Notes under the pieces: model-generated
The model's database searches: none
What the model saw: only the letters and a program-made list of their open reading frames with translations
What the model was told of the DNA's origin: nothing
Shown: positions 1 to 5,032 of the stretch, piece by piece
Numbering within the stretch: the first letter of the stretch is position 1
How the letters are laid out: every line of letters begins with the position of its first letter
Program-made: the position numbers and the translations under genes
Origin: Dickeya fangzhongdai
GTDB taxonomy: Bacteria > Pseudomonadota > Gammaproteobacteria > Enterobacterales > Enterobacteriaceae
Direction of reading: 5' to 3'
NCBI RefSeq assembly: GCF_002812485.1
Contig: NZ_CP025004.1
Coordinates: 1 to 5,284 of the forward strand
Length of the DNA: 5,284 nucleotides

Positions 1-163
1 TTTTTTTAAGGCTTTCTGACACTCTTTCCATGACTACTTCTGCAAGCCTTTCTCTTTCACATATCTCGTAGAACTGCTCCCACTTCAAGGTAATGCACTC
101 ATTCCCGTTTTTTCTCATTAACTCGTTTATTTCTTTAGAAATTGCTTGAGCACCCTTAGCCAT
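1..163 (-). CDS. Small protein of unknown function, N-terminal 54 codons (ORF crosses the window ends)
   Basis: An ATG at 163 opens a frame that runs off the left edge at base 1. If the window is circular, codon 55 is made of base 1 plus 5284-5283 and the frame continues to a TAG at 5211-5213, giving 78 residues. The protein starts MAKGAQAISKEINELMRKNG and has a charged, mostly helical-looking N-terminal half with two cysteines (C23, C35) and a WEQFYEICERER stretch. There is no signal peptide or membrane segment. GAGGT lies 11 bases before the ATG, a slightly long but usable ribosome binding site, inside a small inverted repeat. A promoter-like pair lies just upstream. I do not recognise the family. 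Its position directly before the rep promoter and its size would fit a plasmid maintenance or regulatory protein, but that is only inference. Confidence 0.6.
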   Translation of the reverse strand, partial: MAKGAQAISKEINELMRKNGNECITLKWEQFYEICERERLAEVVMERVSESLKK

Positions 164-176
164 TTTTACTTTTTAC

Positions 177-193
177 CTCAATTAAAAATTGAG
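177..193. repeat. Inverted repeat CTCAATT-AAA-AATTGAG over the ribosome binding site
   Basis: A perfect 7-base inverted repeat with a 3-base centre. One arm overlaps the GAGGT ribosome binding site of the ORF starting at 163, and the other lies near the predicted transcription start. It could be an operator for a DNA-binding protein, or a weak RNA hairpin hiding the binding site. It is short and AT-rich, so chance is a real possibility. Confidence 0.35.
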
Positions 194-196
194 ATA

Positions 197-224
197 AATA
201 TACATTACATAGATCTTATATCAA
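197..224 (-). promoter_or_regulatory. Predicted sigma70 promoter of the 78-residue ORF
   Basis: On the minus strand, TTGATA (219-224) and TATATT (197-202) are separated by 16 bases, with an A/T-rich run upstream (225-245) that could act as an UP element. The expected start is near base 190, giving a leader of about 25 bases before the ATG at 163. It lies between the mobA stop (260) and the ORF, a 96-base gap holding no gene. Prediction by eye only. Confidence 0.5.
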
Positions 225-259
225 GTTAAAAAAAACCTTAAAAACAACTTACACGACTC

Positions 260-1795
260 TTAAATTGAAAGGCCGTGATAACGGGTCCGCTTTTTTTCCA
301 TCTGAATCTGGTGTTCGTGCTGCTTCACGAGCGCATTAACCGGCTGACGTTGCAGCTCAAGTTCTCGACCTGATCGCGCAAGTTGTTCACCTGACTGCTC
401 AAGTGCTGACAGACCCTGTCGCTGCGTTCCAGCGCCTGCGAGGTAGTCTCGAACATGTGCTGCAAACTGCTGTAGCTGGCCTGCCATGCCTGCTGCTGTT
501 GCTCGTAGCTTGTCTGTAAGCTCTCTAAGGCGCTCAGAAGCTGTTTTTCCATCTCGGTCATGGTTTTGGTCGTCCTCGGTGTTAAAAACGCGCTGAGGCG
601 TTTCAGGGCGTTCTGACGGGGTTATTTCGCCGTGTATTTCACTACAGTGTTCCCGGCCTGTGACGTGTAGGTTTCCACACCGTGTGCCTGCTTCGGCAGC
701 ACCACCAGGTAGGTGTTCCGGCGGGAGTCGTCGCTGTAAATCGTCACACCCGCGCCACTTTTCGCTTTCAGGCTCGCCAGCTGCTGGCTGTAGCTGTCCA
801 TTTCGCTCAGGCGTGAGGTGATGATCGTGCCCTGAAACCAGATTATCCCGCCCAGGATGCCGATCAGCAGGGCGAAGCTGGTGAATATCCACGCCATCGC
901 CGTTGAGACGGAGGCTCTGATCATGCCCGTCAGCCTGCCGTTCTGCTCGCGGATAGCGTTGCTGATGCTCTGCGAGCTTGATTGCAGTTCCGCGCCGATA
1001 GACATCTCCAGCCTCCCGAACTCGCGCTTCACGCTCTGCTCGGTATCCTGCGCCTGCTGCTTCGATTTCTCCTCGAAGCCCTTCGCCAAATTTAAAATCT
1101 CGCTCATAAATCATTCCTTTCAGCCGGATATTTCTGCCACCGTCCGGATCGGCAATGCTGATGCTGCTTTTCGTTTCCCGCGCCACGGTCAGGCCGTAGC
1201 TTTCCAGCTGCGCCACCACGTCCTGCCGGCTGCGGATCACACCCTGCTGCATCAGGTTCATCAGGCCGGCGGTGATTTTCTCTGCCGCCAGCTGTTTGTC
1301 GCGGGGCAGATCGCTGGCCTGTGTCAGCGGGCGGCGACAGGTCGGGTCGTTCGGGTCACGCAGCCCCAGCCGGTCATTAGTCAGGGTCTGCCAGGCGTTG
1401 ACGCGGGGGCGGTCGGCGCGGTCAAAGTAGGGCTGAAGGCGTTTGCCGCTCTGCAATTCGATGTTCGGGATGACAAAATTCAGCTCAAGCCGTCCCTTGT
1501 CGCGGTGCTCCACCCACAGACAGGCGTACTGGTCGCGGTCGAGGCCGGTCAGCAGCGTGTGCTCCCATTCATCCATCAGGCGCGATTTCTCGGCATCCGC
1601 AATGTCCGGCTCCTGGAATGACAGCACACCGGAAGTGTAGGCGCGGGAAAAGTCGCAGCCGTCGATAAGCTCGCGCACATATTCAGGGTTGCCGCGCAGC
1701 ACTCTGGCCTGTTCGCGTTGCCGGTCTTTTCCCAGCAGATAATCCACCGGACCACTGCCTGAGCCCGCACCGCGCGAGTGAATTTTAACGATCAC
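260..1795 (-). CDS. mobA: MobA relaxase, ColE1 type (MOBP5/HEN family)
   Basis: A 511-residue relaxase that nicks oriT and stays covalently bound to the 5' end of the transferred strand. The start is set at GTG 1795: it gives the family N-terminus (M)IVKIHSRG and has GGAG 8 bases upstream. The longer reading from a TTG at 1819 adds eight residues that do not look like the family. The likely catalytic tyrosine is Y19 in GPVDYLLG. The metal-binding motif of the ColE1 subfamily is present as H97, E104 and N106 in EHRDKGRLELNFVIPN, followed by GKRLQPYFDRADRPRVNAWQ. The relaxase domain ends around residue 250. The rest is low-complexity, Arg/Gln/Glu-rich and shares its DNA with mobB and mobD in another frame. 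The start overlaps the end of mobC by 11 bases, suggesting translational coupling. Transfer would need a helper conjugative plasmid. Length is close to ColE1 MobA (about 517). Confidence 0.95.
   Translation of the reverse strand: MIVKIHSRGAGSGSGPVDYLLGKDRQREQARVLRGNPEYVRELIDGCDFSRAYTSGVLSFQEPDIADAEKSRLMDEWEHTLLTGLDRDQYACLWVEHRDKGRLELNFVIPNIELQSGKRLQPYFDRADRPRVNAWQTLTNDRLGLRDPNDPTCRRPLTQASDLPRDKQLAAEKITAGLMNLMQQGVIRSRQDVVAQLESYGLTVARETKSSISIADPDGGRNIRLKGMIYERDFKFGEGLRGEIEAAGAGYRAEREARVREAGDVYRRGTAIKLAEHQQRYPRAERQADGHDQSLRLNGDGVDIHQLRPADRHPGRDNLVSGHDHHLTPERNGQLQPAAGEPESEKWRGCDDLQRRLPPEHLPGGAAEAGTRCGNLHVTGREHCSEIHGEITPSERPETPQRVFNTEDDQNHDRDGKTASERLRELTDKLRATAAGMAGQLQQFAAHVRDYLAGAGTQRQGLSALEQSGEQLARSGRELELQRQPVNALVKQHEHQIQMEKKRTRYHGLSI
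325..561 (-). CDS. mobD: MobD mobilisation accessory protein, nested within mobA
   Basis: A 78-residue protein read in a different frame inside the 3' end of mobA, the arrangement known for ColE1 (mbeD). It begins MTEMEKQLLSALESLQ and is almost entirely predicted coiled coil: long runs of Gln/Glu/Ser with hydrophobic residues at heptad spacing. There is no membrane segment. GAGG lies about 10 bases upstream of the ATG. It is in the same frame as mobB, separated by 60 bases. The ColE1 counterpart is linked to mobilisation and entry exclusion, but the biochemical role is poorly defined. The call rests on length, position and coiled-coil character. Confidence 0.75.
   Translation of the reverse strand: MTEMEKQLLSALESLQTSYEQQQQAWQASYSSLQHMFETTSQALERSDRVCQHLSSQVNNLRDQVENLSCNVSRLMRS
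622..1107 (-). CDS. mobB: MobB mobilisation accessory membrane protein, nested within mobA
   Basis: A 161-residue protein encoded wholly inside mobA in the +1 frame relative to it, as in ColE1 (mbeB). Residues 1-60 are polar and helical (MSEILNLAKGFEEKSKQQAQ onward), the usual MobB N-terminus. Residues about 68-90 form one transmembrane helix (AMAWIFTSFALLIGILGGIIW). The remaining 70 residues form a polar domain rich in beta-type residues (VTIYSDDSRRNTYLVVLPK). AAGGA lies 9 bases upstream of the ATG. In related plasmids MobB helps MobA act at oriT and probably links the relaxosome to the membrane and the helper's transfer machinery. Because of the overlap, mutations here change MobA as well. 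Confidence 0.85.
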   Translation of the reverse strand: MSEILNLAKGFEEKSKQQAQDTEQSVKREFGRLEMSIGAELQSSSQSISNAIREQNGRLTGMIRASVSTAMAWIFTSFALLIGILGGIIWFQGTIITSRLSEMDSYSQQLASLKAKSGAGVTIYSDDSRRNTYLVVLPKQAHGVETYTSQAGNTVVKYTAK

Positions 1796-2111
1796 GGTTC
1801 TGCTCCAGTAAATCGCCAAGCTGCCGGTCGAGACTGTTCAGCACGGCAAGCAGCGAGACACGTTCAGAGGGCGTAAGGGAATCACTCTGGTTAAGACGGC
1901 GGGCGATCTGGTTCAGGTTGTTACCAATCCCGCTGACCTGTCGCAGCAGTTCGGGCGCCACACTGGGCACACGGCGCTTGCGTGAGGTGTGCTCGCCCAG
2001 ACCAAGGTGACGCAGCCACTCAGCAAGATAAGTCCGGTCGCAGCGCTCAAGCAGTCGCTGATGCTCGGTTTCGGTGAGCCGGATTTTGATCTCTTTCGTT
2101 CGCTTTTCCAT
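1785..2111 (-). CDS. mobC: MobC relaxosome accessory protein (ribbon-helix-helix nicking factor)
   Basis: A 108-residue protein of the MobC family. The N-terminus (KRTKEIKIRLTETEHQRLLE, about residues 3-22) has the strand-plus-helix pattern of a ribbon-helix-helix DNA-binding fold. Residues 55-75 (LLRQVSGIGNNLNQIARRLN) carry the conserved helix of mobilisation accessory proteins. ColE1 MbeC, its counterpart, binds oriT and opens DNA near the nick so that MobA can cut. GGAG sits just before the ATG (spacing 3-4, rather tight). It is the first gene of the mob operon, directly beside oriT, and its end overlaps the start of mobA by 11 bases. An in-frame alternative start was not found nearby. No convincing sigma70 promoter could be seen upstream. 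Confidence 0.93.
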   Translation of the reverse strand: MEKRTKEIKIRLTETEHQRLLERCDRTYLAEWLRHLGLGEHTSRKRRVPSVAPELLRQVSGIGNNLNQIARRLNQSDSLTPSERVSLLAVLNSLDRQLGDLLEQNRDR

Positions 2112-2125
2112 AGGCTCCGCTGAGA

Positions 2126-2153
2126 AAAAATTCGCACCACCGTGAGAATTTTT
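2126..2153. repeat. Inverted repeat upstream of mobC
   Basis: AAAAATTC (2126-2133) and GAATTTTT (2146-2153) form a perfect 8-base inverted repeat with a 12-base gap. TTCGCA also occurs as a direct repeat at 2131 and 2152. It lies 15-42 bases before the mobC start, where an operator for autoregulation or an accessory-protein site at the edge of oriT would be expected. No experimental analogue is known to me, so the role is inferred from position. Confidence 0.4.
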
Positions 2154-2176
2154 CGCAGTGGATGCCGGGGGTTTCG

Positions 2177-2262
2177 GGGGGCGGCGAGCCCCCTGAACCA
2201 GTCACAGACGGCACCTCGCAGAGGGGACGCTGTGTGTACTGGCTTATGGTATGGTGCAGTAT
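2177..2262 (+). other. oriT: oriT (bom) of ColE1 type, nick at 2242/2243
   Basis: The plus strand carries TGTACTGGCTTATGG (2236-2250), containing CTGG/CTTA, the nick sequence of the ColE1/pMB1 family. By family knowledge the cut falls between G2242 and C2243. The upstream block TGAACCAGTCAC (2194-2205) also resembles the bom region of pMB1-type plasmids, which has TGACCCAGTCAC at the same relative place. A hairpin, GGGGGC-ggcga-GCCCCC (2177-2193), lies at the far end, and a small CCTC-gca-GAGG repeat (2214-2224) sits 18 bases before the nick. With this polarity the strand enters a recipient from 2243 rightward: origin, kwaB, kwaA and rep first, mob genes last. Outer limits are approximate. 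Confidence 0.85.
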
Positions 2263-2283
2263 GTCAGATTCTGTGCTGGCTGC

Positions 2284-2316
2284 AAAAAAAACAGCCCTCT
2301 CTTAGAGAGGGCTGTT
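2284..2316 (-). terminator. Intrinsic terminator of the rep-kwaA-kwaB transcript
   Basis: Bases 2290-2316 are a perfect 27-base palindrome around T2303. On the minus strand this gives AACAGCCCTCTC, a tiny loop, GAGAGGGCTGTT, followed by an unbroken run of U (complement of A2284-A2291). The stem is about 11-12 base pairs and G/C-rich, with no T-run on the other side, so it stops minus-strand transcripts only. It lies 36 bases after the kwaB stop and shares the bases of its 5' arm with the end of the replication origin. Confidence 0.9.
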
Positions 2317-2343
2317 ATCTGATATAGGTTGTTTTGTCTCAAG
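2309..2343 (-). other. ori: ColE2-type replication origin
   Basis: Read on the minus strand, the segment starts CTTGAGACAAAACAACC and ends TATCAGATAACAGCCC. From memory, the minimal ColE2-P9 origin begins ATGAGACC and ends TTATCAGATAACAGCGCC. The shared TGAGAC at one end and TATCAGATAACAGC at the other, at nearly the same spacing, are the basis for the call. In this family Rep binds the origin and makes a very short primer RNA there, after which DNA polymerase I extends in one direction. The origin starts about 8 bases after the kwaB stop, and its last bases form the arm of the terminator hairpin. The middle (AAAACAACCTA) differs from ColE2 and may reflect this plasmid's own Rep specificity. 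Confidence 0.83.
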
Positions 2344-2351
2344 CTCGTTCG

Positions 2352-3497
2352 TTAGGCGGCGTCAGATGCGCTGGAGGGTATACTAGTTACTACAGAAGAA
2401 GGTTTTTGCGCGGTTTGGCCTGTCGCAATTTTTCTTTTCGCGGCAGGGCTTAAATAATCAAAACCAGTAATAAGCGAGCGAAGAACGCCCTCAGAAACTA
2501 TTAATATAAATGCTTCCTGCTGATCATGGGTTGATACTTCTAAAGGTTCTTCCGCTGATTTGTACTTTAGCAATCTAGCGAAATACTCATTTCCAACTAA
2601 AAAATCACTGATTTTTTCTGGTGTAACAGTATTAAAGGAAGCTCTTAGATCTTTATTGTTATATATTCTTGCCAGTTTCCTTGAAAAGGCATCTGCATCA
2701 GCACTTTCTTTTTCAAGCCTGTCGGTAACTTTTCCAAAGTCTACTATCGATGAAAATTTTTGCTTCATTTCAGAAACAAATTCGCCCGCAACTTTTTTTA
2801 TCCACTTCTTGTATCCGAAAAATTTCTCAAAAACATCCTGATCATAGATATATGCAGTACCTTTAACAAAAACAATAGAGGCTTTTCCATCAATTGATAT
2901 CATGTCAGTATCTATTTTTGATAACGTATCTTTGCTATATGAGAAGTAATGATTTTTCTGTTTGGTCAGGTTCTGTATAGGATACTGTTTTTTGTATATT
3001 GTTATACATTTATCACCTTTCCTTAAGACAAAAACAATTGAGTCAACCTTTGATATTTTATCAAACTTCTCAAAATTGACGACAGGAATATCTCCATCTC
3101 CTCCAAATCCCTTATCAAAAATAATACCTGTCAAAAAAGACATCTGTTCATCTTTGTATGACTTTGCATCTTCTAAAAATGATATAGTGCTAGCCCTATC
3201 ACTAAGCTGCTTTATATCAGATACTGCAACTCCACCGCTACTTAGATCATTAAGGGTTTTTGTTATCACGTTATCTTTGATTGATTCTTTCAGAACAGTA
3301 GTATCATCTATTTTTGCAACCCGATATTCGTAACGGTACTTTCCATCACCGCCCTTTATCTTATGCCTAAAGTTAAAATATACATGAAGGTCAAAATCTT
3401 CTACCTTTGTATCGAAGTGGGAGTAATAGGATGAGAGCTCAGAGGCCTTCTGCGCGTCATGATGGAGCTCGCTTAAATCCAGTTTTTCTTCAGCCAT
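2352..3497 (-). CDS. kwaB: KwaB-like DUF4868 protein, Kiwa anti-phage defence (likely)
   Basis: A soluble 381-residue protein with no membrane segment. The middle resembles the DUF4868 family that defines KwaB: VDSIVFVLRKGDKCITIYKK (151-170), QYPI, a central beta stretch, then KASIVFVKGTAYIYD (205-219) leading into VFEKFFGYKKWIKK (222-235) and a long helical C-terminal part. From published Kiwa work, KwaB is the cytoplasmic DNA-binding partner of membrane KwaA and hampers phage DNA replication and late gene expression. It is longer than the KwaB I recall (about 315 residues); the N-terminal 40 and the Ser/Ala-rich tail (after about 355) are candidates for the extra length. AGGA lies 9 bases before the ATG. 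The start overlaps the kwaA stop by 8 bases, so translation is probably coupled. The coding DNA is AT-rich (18 of 60 G+C at 2941-3000) against 39 of 60 at 1261-1320 in mobA. The family call is by eye. Confidence 0.78.
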   Translation of the reverse strand: MAEEKLDLSELHHDAQKASELSSYYSHFDTKVEDFDLHVYFNFRHKIKGGDGKYRYEYRVAKIDDTTVLKESIKDNVITKTLNDLSSGGVAVSDIKQLSDRASTISFLEDAKSYKDEQMSFLTGIIFDKGFGGDGDIPVVNFEKFDKISKVDSIVFVLRKGDKCITIYKKQYPIQNLTKQKNHYFSYSKDTLSKIDTDMISIDGKASIVFVKGTAYIYDQDVFEKFFGYKKWIKKVAGEFVSEMKQKFSSIVDFGKVTDRLEKESADADAFSRKLARIYNNKDLRASFNTVTPEKISDFLVGNEYFARLLKYKSAEEPLEVSTHDQQEAFILIVSEGVLRSLITGFDYLSPAAKRKIATGQTAQKPSSVVTSIPSSASDAA

Positions 3498-4146
3498 TTG
3501 AATCGTTCCTTATGTATTTTGCGAATGTAATGTAGTCTTCTTTTTTTATGATTCGAATTACACTTTTCACAGATATCTCATCCTTCGACAGGACAATCAA
3601 TCCTTTTGTGATATCAGAATCCTGACCATCAACCCTGATTATATAGTCAATTTTGTAAGCAGAAACACCAAACAATGAAAGCGTTGGGTTGCTATGAATC
3701 CTTCTTGTTTTTATATGAAGAAATCCGACAATAACTAGAATAAAAATGAAATTGAAAACATTTGAAGGTTTTGTTAAGTCTGTAAAAACCAGGGGCATTA
3801 TGTAAGTTGACAAAAATGACAGATACTCAGTTGACTCTTTTTCGCATCCAACAACAACCACTTCGGCAGAGGTAATCCCCCTATCCAAAAATGAAAGCTG
3901 TCTCTTATACCACCAGTAAGTATAGCCACACAAAAAGACCAAAAAAATACAAACGCATAACCTTGACACGGATAGAGATAGCTGGTTTCCCATATTACCT
4001 GTTATACAGACAATACGATTACTGACGCCATCACAAAAACCATTAGCTTTGGAAAAAACGTTCCAGACATCATCAATACCAGAAAAATAAAAAATTATTG
4101 GTATAAACAAAAAAAACAAAGACAAGACATACATCTTAACTTTCAT
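3490..4146 (-). CDS. kwaA: KwaA-like four-TM membrane protein, Kiwa anti-phage defence (likely)
   Basis: A 218-residue inner-membrane protein with four predicted helices at about 5-22, 62-79, 108-122 and 129-146, then a polar C-terminal domain (150-218) probably in the cytoplasm. Four helices and this length match KwaA, the membrane sensor of Kiwa, which responds to phage attachment and works with KwaB. The call rests mainly on topology and on the adjoining DUF4868-like gene, the standard kwaA-kwaB order. The loop between helices 1 and 2 (about 23-61) carries C38 and C47 and would face the periplasm if the N-terminus is inside. The ATG at 4146 lies within the last codons of rep (11-base overlap, ATGAAAGTTAA). 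The nearest AGGA is 12 bases upstream, so translation probably depends on ribosomes finishing rep. A second ATG at codon 5 is an alternative. Strongly AT-rich. Another small membrane partner of a DUF4868 protein is the main alternative. Confidence 0.75.
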   Translation of the reverse strand: MKVKMYVLSLFFLFIPIIFYFSGIDDVWNVFSKANGFCDGVSNRIVCITGNMGNQLSLSVSRLCVCIFLVFLCGYTYWWYKRQLSFLDRGITSAEVVVVGCEKESTEYLSFLSTYIMPLVFTDLTKPSNVFNFIFILVIVGFLHIKTRRIHSNPTLSLFGVSAYKIDYIIRVDGQDSDITKGLIVLSKDEISVKSVIRIIKKEDYITFAKYIRNDSNG

Positions 4147-5032
4147 TTTTATAGTGCATCCTATACCACGTAGCGCGACTAATACCTAGAGAGACCCACT
4201 CCTCAGATCTTATTTTTGGCCGCCCTCCGCCAGAGCTCTTGCGCCCTCTTATACTCTGACATTCAGCTGAGTGTGTTTTCTTAACATATTCATCGAAAGA
4301 TTGCTGTGTGAATTTAGAATATGTCCATTTAGATATACTCTTCGCTATACTTATGACCTCCTTTTCATCTAATGGTGCTGAAAACTGCATGTTGTAAGCT
4401 GTAGCTCTTTCAACACAAGCTAGCATCCATTGTCCATACTCAGGCCAGCCCTGACGAATAGCACGATAAGCCCATTTTCGGGTTTTGTCGAACAGGGTGC
4501 AGTTACGACCTAAGCCGTAATCAGCAACGATTTCTTTATCGTTCGCCGCGTTCAGGTCGAGAAAGTCAGCCAGCCAATCCAGCGAGTAGAGTTCCGGTTG
4601 CCATACGGCAATTTTCCAATGCCCGTGGTTCGGATTTTTGCAGATTAACCCTGAATACCCCGCGTCAGCCTCTAATTTTTTACGTAGCGCGTTCTCCACG
4701 GCGGCAGCGTAGCGCAGCGGCTTCATTTTTCCGTCCGGCGCTGTGCGTATCGAGGTTTTTAGCGCGTACAGCAGATGCGCGTGTCCGTTTTCGGGGTTGG
4801 TGATGGTCAGTGTGGGCGCGGGAGCATTGCGGTCACTCCAGTCAATAGCGGCACCGGCGCGATCAACATCGAATCCCAGCCAGAACATGGCATGAGGCTG
4901 ATTGAACTGGATGTATTTCGCCAGAATGGCGCGTTCCTTGCCGGCAATGCGTACACCAAAGTGCAAATCGTCCGAAAAGTACGGCTTGTGCGGCAAGCGT
5001 TCGTTGAATAGTTCGAGTGCGGCGTTACTCAA
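4136..5032 (-). CDS. rep: Rep, ColE2-family replication initiator/primase
   Basis: A 298-residue replicase-family initiator, near the 297 or so of ColE2 Rep and very similar along its length as I recall it. It binds the origin and makes the primer for DNA polymerase I. Landmarks: LPHKPY (13-18), WLGFDVDR with D55/D57, IDWSDRNAPAPT (63-74), NGHAHLLYAL (82-91), GLICKNP (128-134), RKWAYRAIRQGWP (185-197), a PriCT-like stretch (228-241), a basic RGRKSSGGGRPK segment (272-283) and a helix-turn-helix-like end, LGISRATWYRM (282-292). The start is TTG at 5032: an in-frame TAA lies four codons upstream, and the product (M)SNAALELFNERLPHKPY lines up with ColE2 Rep. A weak AGGG precedes it. Bases 4441-5032 are GC-rich (39 of 60 at 4681-4740), but the last 100 codons are AT-rich (22 of 60 at 4321-4380) like kwaAB, suggesting a recombination joint inside the gene. 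Confidence 0.95.
   Translation of the reverse strand: MSNAALELFNERLPHKPYFSDDLHFGVRIAGKERAILAKYIQFNQPHAMFWLGFDVDRAGAAIDWSDRNAPAPTLTITNPENGHAHLLYALKTSIRTAPDGKMKPLRYAAAVENALRKKLEADAGYSGLICKNPNHGHWKIAVWQPELYSLDWLADFLDLNAANDKEIVADYGLGRNCTLFDKTRKWAYRAIRQGWPEYGQWMLACVERATAYNMQFSAPLDEKEVISIAKSISKWTYSKFTQQSFDEYVKKTHSAECQSIRGRKSSGGGRPKIRSEEWVSLGISRATWYRMHYKNES

Noticed and set aside
225..259. Intrinsic terminator after mobA
   Set aside because: There are long A/T runs but only a weak AAGTT/AACTT pairing with no G/C stem. This does not support a terminator, and the A/T run is as likely an upstream element of the next promoter.
164..259. XerC/XerD dimer-resolution site (cer-like)
   Set aside because: I looked in the noncoding gaps for the two half-sites with a 6-8 base centre and saw no convincing match here, around 2112-2350 or around 5033-5284.
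857..1621. Plus-strand open frame of 254 codons
   Set aside because: It lies antisense to mobA and mobB, whose products are recognisable families. It has no ribosome binding site or family-like sequence, and long antisense frames are common in GC-rich coding DNA.
1576..1770. Minus-strand 64-codon frame within the 5' part of mobA
   Set aside because: Unlike mobB and mobD it has no known nested counterpart in ColE1-type plasmids, and its Cys/Arg-rich composition looks like an out-of-frame reading.
1796..1819. TTG at 1819 as the mobA start
   Set aside because: It adds eight residues unlike the family. GTG 1795 has GGAG at good spacing and yields the conserved IVKIHSRG start.
1913..2140. Minus-strand 75-codon frame overlapping mobC
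   Set aside because: Shadow of mobC in another frame. mobC has the ribbon-helix-helix family sequence and fits the mob operon.
2142..2327. Plus-strand 61-codon frame across oriT and ori
   Set aside because: It covers the oriT nick, the terminator hairpin and the origin, has no convincing ribosome binding site, and its product looks random.
2560..3333. Two plus-strand frames (93 and 123 codons) within kwaB
   Set aside because: Antisense to a well-formed gene with a good ribosome site and family-like motifs; their Ser/Leu/Phe-rich products are typical of the reverse reading of AT-rich coding DNA.
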